This document shows, piece by piece, positions 1-12,660 of a DNA stretch of 64,000 nt. Each line of letters begins with the position of its first letter. The stretch's first letter is position 1. Source of the DNA: Zygnema cylindricum (lineage: Eukaryota; Streptophyta; Zygnematophyceae; Zygnematales; Zygnemataceae); NCBI GenBank assembly GCA_037447655.1, contig JBBHKE010001722.1, positions 1 through 64,000 of the forward strand, written 5' to 3'. The translations under genes were made by a program, and so were the position numbers. Below the pieces are notes generated by a model that saw only the letters and a program-made list of their open reading frames with translations, was not told the origin of the DNA and did not search any database.

Positions 1-113
1 TTTGTCTGCCAAGGTGGCAGTTTTTATTGCTGAAACACAAAGGGGTCAGAGTTATCCTAGAGGCTTCTTCAAAGCTTTCCATTCTGAGGACTTATGGAGG
101 TCTCAGAGTTTAA
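1..113 (+). repeat. 3' end of an A-family copia LTR, cut by the window edge
   Basis: The sequence matches the end of the LTRs at 33841-33959 and 39241-39353, including the stretch ending in ggtctcagagttt. Only the last part of the LTR is in the window, so a solo LTR and a full element to the left cannot be told apart. The short ORF here is an accident of LTR sequence. Confidence 0.85.
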
Positions 114-737
114 GTAACTTTAGCACATGCAAAAATACCCTAAGCCGGTTTAAATCTTACATTCATAATTTCATATTGCACGCGTGAAAACCTTTAAACA
201 AACGCTTTTACAAATATGCCCCTATATTTGGCCTATCGATTAACAATATATTGGTAATGTATATCGGTATCAGTATTATCGCGATAAAAATCCAATATTA
301 TAGGATTTTTACCGCGTAACACCGTTTCGATAACCATCGGAGATAAATCCGTACTTTTGTACAGAATGGAATGAAAAAAAAATTCATCCTTATTCATTTC
401 GTTCATTATTTACGTAACGTAATGTTCGTACTATTTCTATGGATATATTGGCAACTTAACATTGGATAACGAATAACAATGGGTATCGGTTTTTTCGCGA
501 TAAGTTTTTATCTGATACATAACACTATGATATATTTGAATGAAAGATTACATGGTAGCAAATAAGACACGTATGGGAGATAAATTTTACTGGCATGACC
601 TGATGGTAAGTTGGCCTATAAATTATACTTCGCGTAGGTACTTCATCTTTTCATATTACACGTAAGTCTTCGGGAGTCCGGGTTGGTGTTTTGTAATATT
701 GGTCTACAAAGTACACCATAAATTGCTATTATTTATA
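114..737. other. AT-rich intergenic DNA, no gene seen
   Basis: No coding region, tRNA or known repeat is recognisable. A small hairpin near 283-318 pairs gcgataaaaatcc with ggatttttaccgc. This is the left flank of element D. Confidence 0.5.
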
Positions 738-742
738 ATAAC

Positions 743-1720
743 TGTAATAGTAATAGCGGATTGAATTTGTTCGTAAAAGGGTATTTAAGTGTTACGAATA
801 TAGAGTTTTAAATTTGATAGACTTCCGCGAAAAAATCGCACGATTTGGAGTTGTATTTTTAAAGATATTGTGATTAGTGTATTTAGGCGACAACGCGAGG
901 TCAAAATAACGAATGGGTGTTTATTGTTACGAGTTAAAAGTCAAACTAGCCGCGGAATTTAAGGCGTACGTTTATAAAGTACCAAACGAAATCAATATTT
1001 TGTTTGGTACGCACGATGGTTTGTTTCGTACAAATTTTAGTACGAAACGTCATTTTCACTTTTTTGGAATTTCGTAGGAAGTTGCGCGTGCGAAATTTGC
1101 GACGCACAATCGTGCCAAGTCTCGTTTCGTTTGGCGCGCACTTTTGAACGTAAATGTTACGTAGTGAAACGTAACGTTTGATTGGTTAGAAATGCTACGT
1201 ATTTAGTAAGAGATTTAACATGTTTTTCCATTGGTCAGTGTGAGTCCTTGCTGATCACTCATTGGCCCAGGTAAAACCTATTCAACAGAGCGTTGACTCG
1301 GGCCTAGAAAGTCCAGGGCAATGATGGATAAATAGTGAAGTCTAAGAGGAGAGTAAACATCTTTTCTTTTGGAAAAGTTGGTGGAAATTCTAACTGATCT
1401 TGGTCTTGAGCGATGAAAACCAAAATGGAGCAATGGTATTTTTGCACTGAAATCTCTTACAAACTAAGTAGTGTTTTAGGAGTTACGAGATAGAATTATT
1501 AAAAGTGGAGAGTAGTGGAAAACACTTTAAAAAAGAAGGGTTGAGCTAGGAGGGCAAGAGACCAAACTAATGTCAAGTGGACAGAAGCTTCTTCTAATTT
1601 AAAGTTTATCCTTATGTGAGTGCTTTCCAATATGGATGTGTATTTTTCCAATGTGTGGAATGCGTGGTTGAAATTGGTTGTAGTAATGGGATTTTCTGAG
1701 AGGTAAGAGATTTTATTACA
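743..1720 (+). repeat. 5' LTR of element D
   Basis: It starts tgtaatagtaatagcgg and ends ttttattaca, and matches 6972-7870 over most of its length. The promoter and polyadenylation signals of the element would lie here, but I cannot place them with confidence. Confidence 0.93.
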
Positions 1721-1722
1721 TA

Positions 1723-1734
1723 TGGTATCAAAGC
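1723..1734 (+). other. Primer binding site (initiator Met tRNA type) of element D
   Basis: tggtatcaaagc lies two bases after the LTR end. It differs at one position from tggtatcagagc, the common plant retrotransposon site complementary to the 3' end of initiator tRNA-Met. Confidence 0.85.
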
Positions 1735-2492
1735 TTTGGTTAGAAACCAAAAAAAAGTTTGCTCACTCGAATATCGACTGCCGTGAGCAGTGAGGGTGCT
1801 CTAACCTGTGTTGGTAGAACCACAATGTGAAGTGGTAGGGGATTGGAGGGAAACTAAGTGATCACATTGCCAGCGGCCGCTGGTTAGATATGGGACGTGC
1901 TCAGGTCCTAAGGACTAAGGTGAGGTGGGCAGTGTAGCCACCGCTGAAACTCACTCCAATTACCTAGAGGCCAAACAAACTTGCCTTCTCTTAACAATGA
2001 TTCATGTTTAGAGGGAAGGCTAGAAGCCATGAAAGGTGAGGATGTGAGGATTAGAGAACAAAAGATCTTGATGTAGTGGGAAATGGGAAATTTGCTAATG
2101 GTGGAGAAAAAAAGTGGAGCACTTAACTTCTTCAAGAGCAAAGGAGTCTAGAAATGACTTAAAACTTTTCAAACCCTAAATTGTTACCTTTGATTGCTTT
2201 CAATTTTGCAGTTGCAAAATTTGTGGTTGAATTTTACCTTTGAGAGCTTTGAATTTTGCTGCTGCAAAGTTTGTGGGGAAAATTTTTACCTTTCTATTTC
2301 AATGTTTGGGAAAATTGAATTTTCACTAACTTACTTTCAATGTTTATTTAATTTTCAGATTTTTATATATTTCAAAAGATTTGTTAAGGAAAGGAAGGAT
2401 AGGATTGGAGAAATTTGAGGACTTCAAATCTACTGCAAACTCTTTTGGATAATTATACTCTACCTTTTATTGCTTGATTTCATTGTGTGATA
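1735..2492 (+). other. Untranslated leader of element D
   Basis: No ORF of interest. A partial duplication (about 2198-2290) repeats a segment rich in caattttgc and gcaaa. The small ORFs on either strand have no recognisable domain. Confidence 0.6.
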
Positions 2493-3778
2493 ATGGCAAA
2501 TTCTGCATGGAAACGTGAAATGGAAAATGCCTTGAATGTGTTGAAAAAGCGTAGTGTGAAATTGGTCAAAAGATTTCATAATCATGCCGCTGTTGTGGAT
2601 GAAACAATTTAGAGTTGAAATGTGAATTGAAGGATGTAAAGGAAAATGGAAATGTTTCAAATCAGAAATTGGATGAGCTAATTAATTTGATTCACACCAG
2701 AATTGATGTTGATGACCAAAAGGGTGAGAGTAGTAAGAGAAATGCCAGTTTTAGGGAAGATAATCAGGATTAACTTAAGAAGATAAGGGATCTGAAATTG
2801 TGTATCAGTGAAGCACCATCATTTGATGGTAGGAAGATTGATGAGTTAGATGCTTGGATTTTTCATATGAAGTATTATTTGGAATCTAAAAACTGTGATC
2901 GTGATAATCACACTTCTTTTGCTGTTAGCTTTTTGAAAGGTGATGCTCAGATTTGGTATTACACTCAACGAAGGTCTAATTTTATTCCTGATAATGCTGA
3001 TTGAGAAGCTTTTAAGATCGCGATCAAATCGCGTTTCTTGTCTATCACTTATAAATCCAGAATGGAAGAAAAGTGACTTAACTGATCCAGAATGGAAGAA
3101 AAGTGGCATAACTGTAAGCAGACTGGATTTGTGAAAGATTATATTGTGGAATTTGACTCATCTAGCATTCATGTCATAGGTTTGACTGATGAAATGGCTA
3201 GGTAGCATTTATTGAATTATCTGAATTCCACTACTAAAATCAAAACTGAAACATCAAAAATTTATTAATTTGAAGGAATTACAAGATAAGGAATTGGAAT
3301 TTGAGGATCACTTGGTGTATAATCGTGAAACTCGACCTCTCAAAGGAAATTTCAATGAAGTATCAGAGTGGGGTGAGGAGGAGTTTGAGGAAGAGGGTCT
3401 GAATGCAGGTCTGGTGAATAGGTAAAAAATCTTCAGAGGAAATCAAAGAGGTGGACAGAGTGTTAATGCAGAAAACAAATTTCACAATAGAGGGGATACA
3501 TTAAGAGTCATAAACCAAATATAAATGCTCAAAAACCCAATCTAACCATTCCCACATGCACTATTTGTCAGAGAAGAGGTCATAGGGCATGTGAGTGTGC
3601 ACAACTGAAGAAAATTAACTGTTATAACTGTGGAGAGAAGGTACATTTCAGCAGAGAATGCACAAAACCGAAAAAGAAAGTCACTTGTTTTAAATGCGGA
3701 TGTCCAGATTATTACGCTAAGGACTATACACATAAAGGATCTCTTAAAACAATTGATGTCAATGAAGGTTTTCAATAA
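2493..3778 (+). pseudogene. gag: gag of element D, broken
   Basis: Gag forms the cytoplasmic particle that packages element RNA. An ATG at 2493 opens a Lys-rich N-terminus, soon stopped. The capsid-like core follows at 2798-3004 with the gypsy gag pattern APSFDGRKIDELDAWI and GDAQIWYY. Zinc knuckles of the form CX2CX4HX4C follow at about 3559-3740: CTICQRRGHRACEC, then CYNCGEKVHFSREC, then a third one that has lost residues. In-frame stops and frame changes interrupt the core and the linker (around 3001-3540). Gag runs into the protease, as in single-polyprotein chromoviruses. Confidence 0.85.
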
Positions 3779-3884
3779 GATATTCCATTATACTTAGCTG
3801 AGAAGGAAGCCCAAGAGGTGGGAAACGGAAAGGACTAGCTGAAATTCCTCAGTAAAGTGGATCAGATCCAAAGGTTAAAGAGTT

Positions 3885-4383
3885 AACTCTAGAGGGCAAG
3901 CTAATAAATGGAAAGGCTAGGTTAGTTGAAATTATTATGATGCTAACTACACTCCATAGTTCGAACAATCCTTCTGATGGAACTCTTAACAACAGACACA
4001 TGTTAGGACAGTTAAGTAACGATGACACCAACCACAGTTTGATCATATTCAAGTCTTTAGTGGAAGGAAAACCATTGAGAGTTATGGTAGATTCAAGTGC
4101 TACACATAATTTTATTTCACATAAGTTTATTGAGGAAAATAAAATTCCTACAGTCATACGGGAAAAATCTTTACATGTTCAAGTGGCAAATGGTAATAAG
4201 TCCACATTAGACTTACAAATAGACACAATAGAAGTTGATATCCAAGGTCATAAAATAGAAGTTGTGTGTGAAATAATGAATTTAAGAGGTGAGGAGCTAA
4301 TACTGGGAAAGCATTGGTTAACTGAGCATAACCCTCAAATTAATTTGGAAAACACCTTGAGATTGAAGTCTGAAAACGGTTAG
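3885..4383 (+). pseudogene. pro: Retropepsin-type protease region of element D
   Basis: The aspartic protease cleaves the Gag-Pol polyprotein. The active-site loop reads VDSSATHNFIS, where functional relatives have D-S/T-G-A; Ser replaces the usual Gly, which would probably impair it. Downstream, ILGKHWLTEHNP is the conserved C-terminal hydrophobic-Gly block of gypsy proteases. The longest uninterrupted frame is 3937-4383. A stop at 4381 separates it from the next part of pol. Confidence 0.82.
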
Positions 4384-4668
4384 AAGATTTTGCAAGTATT
4401 AAATTCGAAGAAGTTGCATAGGAATCATATTAATAACACAACCAAATCGGGAGTGGAAGGTTTGATTACTGCCAAACAATTTAAAAAGCATTTAAAAGAT
4501 AAAACAAATCATGCTTTCTTGTTATTAGTAACTAAGGCAGTTACTGATGAAGTGGGGGGAGAAAACACTAACATTGATGTTATTCCTAAATCAGACACCA
4601 CTAAAAATCTGGAAAAACAAAAAAATGATTTTGTAACTAACATTAATAAATCTGATGTTGCTGTTAAA

Positions 4669-6015
4669 GATTTGATTTTTGAATTGAGAGTTGTTTTCCC
4701 AAGTGACTTACCCTCACAGAGGCCACCTTCCCGAGATGTGGAACATGTTATTAACCTAGAACCTGGATGTAATCCTTTTGTCACAGGAATTATAAGCACA
4801 GTTTTTTTTAGCATGAGGAGTTAAAGAAACAAATGAAGGAGCTTCTCGAGAAATGACATATTCGCCCAGCAAATCACCGTAAGGACATATTCAACCAAGC
4901 AAATCACCGTACGGAGCACCAATTCTCTTTGTCAAAAAGAAGGACGGAGCGTTGAGAATGTGTGTCAACTATCGTAGTCTGAACAAGATTACGGTGAATG
5001 ATAAGTATCTGTTCCCTTTAATTTCTAATTTGATGGATCATTTGAAAGGTGTTAAACTATTATTTTTGATTGATCTGCGTAATGGCTTTAATTAGTTGCC
5101 AATTACAACAGAAGATGTTGACAAAACTGCTTTTAGAACTAGAGTCGGTCATTTTTAATGAATAATGTTGCCATTTGGTTTGACGAATGTACCGCCTACT
5201 TATCAAAGATTAATGAACCAAACCTTTTCAGATTATATAGATGAGTTTGTACAAGTGTTTATAGATGATATTCTAATTTACAACTAATCTAAAGAACAAC
5301 ATGTAATTCATTTAAGGAAAGTGTCAGAAAGGTTAAGAGAAATAAAACTATATGGAAAATTGTCAAAATCGAGTTTTCATAAAAGTTAACTATTATTTCT
5401 AGGACATATAGTTAGTGGGAAAGGTGTTAAAACAGATCTATCCAAAAATATTGCAATCTAAAATTGGAAACAACCCACTAATGTCACAGAAGTTAGATCA
5501 TTTTAAGGATTGACCACTTATTACAGGAAATTTATCAGAAACTTACGTAGGTTCGCCGCACCTTTGACGTATTTACTTCGGGAGCAAGAGACGTTTGTGT
5601 GGGGAGCCGATCAAGAGAGAGCTTTTGAAGAGCTAAAAGGGAAGTTGACCTCTACCCCTACATAGGTGTATCCTAATCTTACTGTGGAATTTGAAGTTCT
5701 GATCACTACTGATGCATCTGATAAAGGTCTATGTGCACTTACAGGTCAAAAAAGTCAACAAACATTGACATCCTATTGCTTTTGAGTCCAAGAAATTGAA
5801 TGATGCTGAAAAAAAAAACTATTTAGCACAAGAAAAACAATTACTTGCAATTGTTCATGTATTGGTGAAATGGCATTGTTATTTGCATTATAAATAATTT
5901 ATAGTTCACTGTGATAATAAGGCACTCTCCTATCTACAAAGATTAAGTGATGCACAAATTATGATTGGCAAACAAGTTAGGTGGATGCAAAAATTGGCAT
6001 ATTTCAAATTTCATG
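4669..6015 (+). pseudogene. pol: Reverse transcriptase and RNase H of element D, broken
   Basis: RT copies element RNA to DNA and RNase H removes the RNA strand. Conserved blocks are scattered over frames: FPSDLPSQRPPSRDVEH near 4693, [17 protein letters not shown] near 4955, the fingers/palm block with LIDLRNGFN near 5065, LPFGLTNVPPTYQRLMN near 5170, and the catalytic FIDDILIY near 5260. RNase H begins at TTDASDKGLCAL (about 5705) and continues through an HPIAFESKKLN-like block and HCDNKALSYLQ (about 5910). Several TAA/TAG stops are present. A 29-bp tandem duplication at 4855-4912 shifts the frame just before the RT fingers. Confidence 0.88.
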
Positions 6016-6770
6016 TCAAACATCATGGAGTCCCCTTGTGTATAGTCAGTGATAGGGATTCTAAATTTACATCTGCATTTTGGAAAGAATTGCAGCAAAA
6101 TTTAGGCATTCAATTAAAAATGAGTACCTCTTATCATCCCCAAACAGATGGACAGACAGAAAAGATGAAGAGTACACTGGGAGAAATGCTTAAGACTATT
6201 TGTAGAAGAGTTCAGAACACATGGGAATCTAAACTGCCATTAATGGAATTTGCATATAATTCATGTAAACATGCTAGTACAGGATTCACAGCGTTTGAAG
6301 TGGCATACGGATACCAACCGAGAGAAGCATTAGACCTAAGAACAAGGGTCACTCAAAAGAATAAGGGTTATGGAACGGAGTTTCGGGAATACATTCAAAC
6401 AGTTTGGAAAACAGTCTGAGATGCATTAGTGGAGGCATAAAGAAGGCAAGAATTAAATGCTAACCACAAACGCGGTGATATGGTGGTAAGCACAGGTGAC
6501 AATGTTTGGCTTTCAACAACTCATTACAAGCGTAAGATTGAAGGAGAATCGGATACTACGGGAAAATTTGCTCCTAAGTACATCGAACCATTTACTATAA
6601 TCGAGATGATATCGTCAGTTGCTTCCGAATTCAATTTTCCACCCTCAACAAAAATTCATCCGGTGATACACATCAGTCAGTTGAAACTAGCAAATCTTCA
6701 ACCAACTGAAGGAGAATTAGAATTGGATCCCTTAATAATTATAGAACTTGAGGTCCACAGATGAGTAATA
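6016..6770 (+). pseudogene. pol: Integrase of element D, N-terminal half deleted
   Basis: Integrase inserts the cDNA. The frame passes from the end of RNase H (YFKFHVKH) straight into the middle of the integrase core (HGVPLCIVSDRDSKF). The HHCC zinc domain and the first catalytic Asp are missing, while the second Asp (SDRDSKF) and the Glu region (YHPQTDGQTEKM) remain; in active members the Glu lies in QTERVN-like sequence and here reads QTEKMK. After a stop at 6418 the C-terminal part resumes at 6480 with GDNVWLST, KFAPKYIEPFTI and HPVIHISQLK, standard gypsy integrase tail blocks. The deletion is in frame, which suggests loss between short similar sequences. Confidence 0.86.
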
Positions 6771-6908
6771 GATTGGGTTTGTCAACGGTTTAAAGTCGGC
6801 AATACTATATTATGGCACGTGCATTATCTAGGAAAGCTAGAAGTTGAGTTAACTTTAGAAGATAAAAATTTGAGTTTTTACAAAGGTATTGGAGGGATAA
6901 TAATATAA
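6735..6908 (+). pseudogene. Chromodomain-like tail of element D integrase
   Basis: After the HPVIHISQLK block the frame continues as IIELEVHR, a stop, VIDWVCQRFKVG, ILWHVHYLG, then LTLEDKNL. Spacing and hydrophobic positions fit a chromodomain (EILDRRVRR, YLVKWKGY, WEPEENL in family members). This module reads histone marks and steers integration in chromoviruses. The aromatic cage is eroded and the first part has a TGA stop, so it is a relic. Confidence 0.65.
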
Positions 6909-6960
6909 AAGTCTCGTCTTGAGAATAAAATGTGTTTTAACTAAAGTCAGTTAAATATAA

Positions 6961-6971
6961 AGAGGGGATGA
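6961..6971 (+). other. Polypurine tract of element D
   Basis: agaggggatga lies directly before the 3' LTR. This is where plus-strand DNA synthesis would be primed. Confidence 0.8.
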
Positions 6972-7870
6972 TGTAACAGTAATAGCGGATTGAAGCTGTT
7001 CGTAAATGGGTATTTAAGTGTTAAGAATATAGAGTTTTAAATTTGATACATGTCCGCGAAAGAATCGCACGATTTGGAGTTGTATTTTTAAAGATATAGT
7101 GATTGGTGTATTTAGGCGGCAACGCGAGGTTAAAATAACGAATGGGTGTTTATTGTTACAATTTAAAGGGCAAACTAGCCGCGGAATTTAAGGCGTACGT
7201 TTATAAAGTACCAAACGAAATCAATATTTTGTTTGGTACGCTCGATGGTTCGTTTCGTACAAATTTTAGTACGAAACGTCACTTTCACTTTATGGAATTT
7301 TGTAGGAAGTTTCGCGTGCGAAATTTGCGACGCACGTTTGTGCGAAGCCTCGTTTTGTTTGGCGCGCACTTTTGAACGTAAATGTTACGCAGTGAAAAGT
7401 AGCGCTTGATTGGTTAGAAATGCTACGTATTTAGTAAGAGATTTCACACGTTTTTTCATTGGTTAGTCTGAGTCTTTGTTAATCAATGATTGGCCCAGGT
7501 AAAACCTGTTCAACGGAGCGTTTACTCGGGCCCGGCTAGTCCAAGGCGATAATGGATAAATAGTGAAGTCTTGGTCTTGAGCGATTAAAACCAAATTGGA
7601 GCAATGGCTTTTTTGCAATGAAAGCTTTTACAAACTAAGTAGTGTTTTAGGAGTTAAGAGATATAATTATTAAGAGTGGAGAGTAGTGGAAAACACTTTA
7701 AAAAAGAAGGGTTGAGCCACGAGGGCAAGAGACCACGCTAATGTTAGGTGGACAAAAGATTCTTCTAATTTAAAGTTTATCCTTATGTGAGTGCTTTCCA
7801 ATGTGTGGAATGTGTGGTTGAAATTGGTTGTAGTAATGGGATTTCTTGAGAGGTAGGAGATCCTATTACA
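6972..7870 (+). repeat. 3' LTR of element D
   Basis: It starts tgtaacagtaatagcgg and ends tcctattaca, directly followed by the target duplication ataac. It is diverged from the 5' LTR by substitutions and deletions, so the insertion is not recent. Confidence 0.93.
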
Positions 7871-7875
7871 ATAAC

Positions 7876-10600
7876 ACTATATTGATGACCTTAAATTATA
7901 ATCTATAAACCTAAAATAATTTATTTTTTCTTTACGCTAATATAGGTATGATTTAATTAGGGTTCATGACTCTAATTGAGGAGGATTTTACATAGAGTGA
8001 CTTATAAAATTCCTAATAATAAAGATGGTGGGAAATAGCGCGAGCGAGTTTTCACATGTCAAGCGTCGACTATGTGAACACAGACTACAACGACTATATT
8101 GTGGGAATGTGTATCCATGTTAGTCATAAATGTGTAAACTAGCGTGAATGTTTTGTTGGCGTTAGGCCCTTGAACCCAAAATTAATTTTATTACAGTATT
8201 AGTTTCATTACCCTAATAATTTCTTAACACTAAGCGATTCACGGTGTACTGACCGGATTGTGATAAGTGATGTAACATCCTTTATACGATGTATGATCCT
8301 AAGGTATATAAATACTATATGTATAAAGAAATATAAAGTATCACTAAGCGATATGTCTAGGCTGTTCAATAATATCGATTTTGGGGATTATTGAGATGAA
8401 TCTTACAATACATATAAATACAATAAAAACTGGCTCATTTCACGGTCGATTTGAGTAGTAGGATGACCTAGAAAAATAGACTCCGAAACTCTCAATGCTT
8501 GAAATAGTTGCGAGAAATCAAGTTGGCCTATTTTTCTTACCTTTGAAGCATACGGGTAAACCATAAAATAGGAAAAACAAAATCCACTCGTGAAAACAGT
8601 GAAAGAGTCAAAGAAAGGATATCTATTTGTCCAATTAGGAGTTGATCCCAAACACAAAATTGAGAAAGTGAAAACAAAGGCAGAAGAACGTTCCTTCAAA
8701 ATGCTTTTGTTTTTCCCGCCTTTCTCTTTCATTTTGTTTGTACAAGCCACGCGGCTTATAATGATTGGCTAAAAACTATGACCCATTCATAGGCGCACAA
8801 CGATGTCCTCGCGCAATTTGACAAAACAATTGTAAAATCTTGTACTTTCGTATTTTATGATCCCACACAAAATTTCTCCGTACACTTTCGTACCGTAATG
8901 AGTTTTCGGCTACGAGTAGAAACTAGAAAGTATTGCCAAGTCCTTATAGGTCCATGATCGACGTCGCTATAACATCGTCAAGGACTTATCAGGGTTCGTA
9001 CTTTTCGCGTCTCATAAATAACCCATACTTTTTTTAAACCTTTGTCCTTTCTACGGGACTACTTTTTTGTCGTCTTAGGGTGAGGTTCCATTAGGGAAAA
9101 AATGTTGTTGTTTAATGAAAGTTGTACTGTTTTGTACAGTGTCGTACCAAATAAAAAAAATTGTCAGAAAAACAAGCCTACCGAATGAGGGATTTCATTC
9201 GCCACGTTTATGGGCGTAAACATAGACCGTTGGATGCCTGATCTGATACGCCATCGTCTGCCATATCGTCTAATACGCCATCGTTTGACACAATGTGTGA
9301 CACTTTCAGCTCTCAACAAATGACTCGGAGTAGGTCAATTCCCAGCGCTTGAACGAATAACATCGTGCCTTGTGGAAAAGTGGACCAATTTCCACGACGA
9401 ACGCGCGACTTGGTGGGTACACGTCGCATATTATGCCTTTTGCAGGGAGGATGCGATTTCACACCGACATCATCCTCCTGTGACGCTCCCCCCTTCAAAA
9501 ATGTTGTGTTTGAATTTTTTTAAGGGTTTCGCTGTTTGGTGCGCTGCCATTCTCATTTAAAATGAAATTTCTACCAATTTCCCAAATTGCCGCATTACCC
9601 TCTCGTTTATAATCAAGTTCAAATTACTTCTGTACTTTGCGCGCTTTTTTGCTAACCTGTTTTTATATTTTTTTAAAGTTCACAATTTTGCCGCTCCATT
9701 TTTACAATTTGCTCCATTTTTACAATTTGTTTTTGAAAATTTACCCACTGGTTCAAATTTGAACCAAAATTTTAGAGCATGTTTTAGGGTTTGAACAGCA
9801 GAGGGTAGCAATTCCCACCAATTTATTAGTTTTTTTAAATAGGTTTTTTGCCTAAGGAGGTGAATATGGAATCCATAATTCAACCAAACCACATATGTAT
9901 TTTCATTGTAGATTTAAGAAATTTACCGTTTTGTACCTTGTGTCATCGTTTTCGCAAATTTTTTTTGCACATTTTCACAGCAGCACTAGCAAGATGTCTT
10001 TCTCTATACTTATTTCTTCATCTGAGCATTTATTTTTTGATTTAATGTGTTGAATTTCCTCCTTGTTGTCATCTTTTCTTCCACAATTGAGCTTTTCATT
10101 CAGGCTTGCGGATTTTTCGTAGGAAACGTGGAACAAACACATGACTTATCCGATTAGTGAGGGAAAATGGTGAAATACTCGGCATTACTTTCACCTTTTT
10201 TCCCATGTGTTCCTCATCGACAACCCTTTCCAATTTCAGTGAATGGATTTTTCTGAATTGCAATTTAGCGTAGAATTAGCGCGGTAATCGGGGATAGTGA
10301 TGATTGTTTTGTTTTTTATTTTTGGGTTTCTTCATTTTGATCTCTTTATATGCTTAGCTGAGAAAGAAGGAAAGGGGAAAATTACTGTGGAAAGTAGAGA
10401 AGGGTGGCTGAATTTAGTGAATTTTATATTTTTTGTGTTTATACATTATCCTTTGTATTTCAAATTTCGAGTGTGAAATGTCCGAATTTTTCACTAAACA
10501 AGGCTTGCGACCCTTTTACGCAATGTGTTATTGGAAACTTTGTTGTACACTTCTGATATGACATAATTTGATCCTGTTCATGCTGCTCTGGTTATTATTA
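7876..10600. other. Intergenic DNA, no gene supported
   Basis: Moderately AT-rich. Short ORFs occur on both strands (for example minus 8403-8750, 115 codons), but none shows a known motif, splice context or biased composition. There are runs of A and T and no tRNA-like fold that I recognise. Confidence 0.45.
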
Positions 10601-10619
10601 TGTTATTGTTCATCTTGTT

Positions 10620-10890
10620 TGTTATGTTGATGTTCTTCTTGCTGCGCAGCAGGTGTTGCTGTTGTTTACTGCTACTTCGCTGGGCAGACCTTCGCTGGGC
10701 AGACAGCTGCTGTTCAGACAGCTGCTGCAACTATTTAGACAGCTGCTGCAACTGTTTAGACAGCTGCTGCCGCTGCAACTGTTTAGACAGCTGCTCCTGC
10801 TGGGCAGCTGCTGCAGCTGCTTCAGCTGGTGCTACTGGTGCAGTTGCAAGACAGTGCAGTTGCAAGACAGCTGCTGGTGTTGCCACTGGT
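10620..10890 (+). repeat. CTG/CAG-rich minisatellite
   Basis: Degenerate units of about 24 bases built around cagctgctgcaactgtttaga repeat across 10690-10800, flanked by further tgctg runs. Two forward frames stay open only because of the repeat; they would read as Cys/Leu-rich low-complexity peptide, and I do not call a gene. Confidence 0.75.
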
Positions 10891-12135
10891 GTTGAGGTCT
10901 TTGGACAGAAAATAAAAATATAATAAATGTTTAAAAAAAAAATGACGTTATGAATTTTGATTTATGAAAAGATGTCCAATTTAGATTATGAACTCTGAAA
11001 CTTTGACTTCAAACATTATAAATAAGAAATTAGATGATGATGCAAATATTTGCACTCGAAAAGTAAACATTGACATTGGAAATTAACCCAGATATTTTTT
11101 TATTTAACCCAGAAAATTCAATTCAGGACATTAGAAGAGAGAAAATGAGAGCGTGAGAGAGGGTTCGGATTTTTTGCATAATTTGATTATCTTGATTTTG
11201 TTTCAAACTCGCAGTGCGAGTAAATGTATACAAAAAGGAAAACCCTACGTTGATAGTGTTGGAAAAAAAATAAAAATCTTACTTCCTATGTATTCTTTAA
11301 ACATTTAGTGTCAGCCCGGAAAGCATTGCTAACATTGGAACAAATATATCCCTAAGCTAAATAATCACAAACTACTTTATCCTTGAAAATATTATTGATT
11401 CAAGAAATGCATGTAAAACTGCTTGTTCCATATCATGTTGAACACTACAAATATAACCCAAAGCAACAAGAGAAAAACCTAATCCTAACACAAGTCACGC
11501 CTACATATTAAGCCCATATCAAAGCGCTTCACAAAAGTGAAACTTCACCGATTATCAGACCACCCATACACCCATACAGTAATACCTGGAGGGATATCCT
11601 CGTCACTGTAAGGACAGAAAATACAGAGAAATAAACAGAAATGAATCATGGAAAACGTGGACAGAATTCCCCTTTGGAAGTAAAACATTGTACGGCTCAA
11701 AGTTCAACAGAACATGAAAACTATAAAAAACCACGGTATTTCAGTCACAATTTAATTCTACTGAAAAGGGAACAGTCTATTGAAAAATGAACAAACATAA
11801 CAACATACATTAATATAGCATTGATATAATACTATATAATATTCATTTTTTATAATACTAGATTATTACGTTGTGTTATATTATTAAGTATTAATGCATT
11901 ATATAACAAAATTAAACAATATTATAAAATATACATTATACTACACTAGGTTATTGTGACACATCTTTATATTGTATTGCATTATGTCACAAAACATCAA
12001 ATGATATATATTATATATACTATAACGTTAGAATGTTATATTGTATTACAATATATAATACAATGACATTAGAATGTTTTGTATATTACATAGTATTATA
12101 TTGTACATATTACATATTGTAATATTTTGTATAAC
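10891..12135. other. AT-rich intergenic DNA
   Basis: No gene seen. From about 11800 to 12135 the sequence becomes strongly AT-rich, with many short ata/tat inverted repeats, leading into the purine tract. Confidence 0.5.
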
Positions 12136-12660
12136 ATATAAAGATAGACAGAGTAAGACAAAGAGACACATGGGGCGACAGACACAGAGGGAGACATAGG
12201 GGGAGACACAATGGGGGAGACACAGGGGAAGACAGACATAGAGGGAAACAAAGGGGAAGACAGACATAGAGGGAAACAAACAGAGCTAAAGAAAGCCACA
12301 AGGAAAAAGAGGGAGACACAAAGATGGAGAGAGACAAAGGGAAAAAGAGGGAGACACAAATACGGAGAGAGAAAGAGCAACACAAAGGGAGTCAGAGAGT
12401 CAGAGGGAGTTTGGAGGGAGACAGAGGGAGGAGTTTAGAGGGAGACAGAGGGAGACAAAGAGAGACAGATAGGAGGGAGACAAAGGGAGGGAGACAAAGG
12501 GAGACGGTAGGAGACAGAGTAGGAAAGAGGAAAACAGAGGGGACAGAGGGAGACACGGGAGACAGGGGAGACAGAAGGAGACACGTAGACCGAGAGGGAC
12601 AGAGCGCAACAGAGTAAGACAAAGGAAGTCATACAAAAGGAGACGTAGGAAGTTAGAGGG
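12136..12660 (+). repeat. Purine-rich (GGGAGACA-type) tract
   Basis: About 500 bases are almost all A and G with regular C, in degenerate units such as gggagacacaggg and gagacaaaggga. All overlapping ORFs here are products of the repeat. Such a strand-asymmetric tract could form triplex structures. Confidence 0.85.

Larger units (their letters stand above)
743..7870 (+). mobile_element. Element D: Ty3/gypsy chromovirus, complete but decayed
   Basis: Two long direct repeats (743-1720 and 6972-7870) bracket gag, protease, RT, RNase H, integrase and a chromodomain-like tail, the Ty3/gypsy order. The element is flanked by the 5-bp duplication ataac (738-742 and 7871-7875). LTRs begin TG and end CA. 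A primer site follows the 5' LTR and a purine tract precedes the 3' LTR. The coding region is full of stops, frameshifts and one large deletion in integrase, so the copy cannot be autonomous. The 3' LTR is about 80 bp shorter than the 5' LTR; it lacks a segment present at about 1341-1400. Confidence 0.93.

Noticed and set aside
8271-8407. Possible small solo LTR starting tgtaacatcc and ending cttaca
   Set aside because: No matching target duplication and no second copy in the window.
8403-8750. 115-codon minus-strand frame
   Set aside because: No recognisable domain, no codon bias or splice context, and an overlapping plus frame of similar quality; likely chance.
10600-10923. Cys/Leu-rich 107-codon frame
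   Set aside because: Entirely the CTG/CAG minisatellite; Cys-rich appearance comes from the tgctgc reading.
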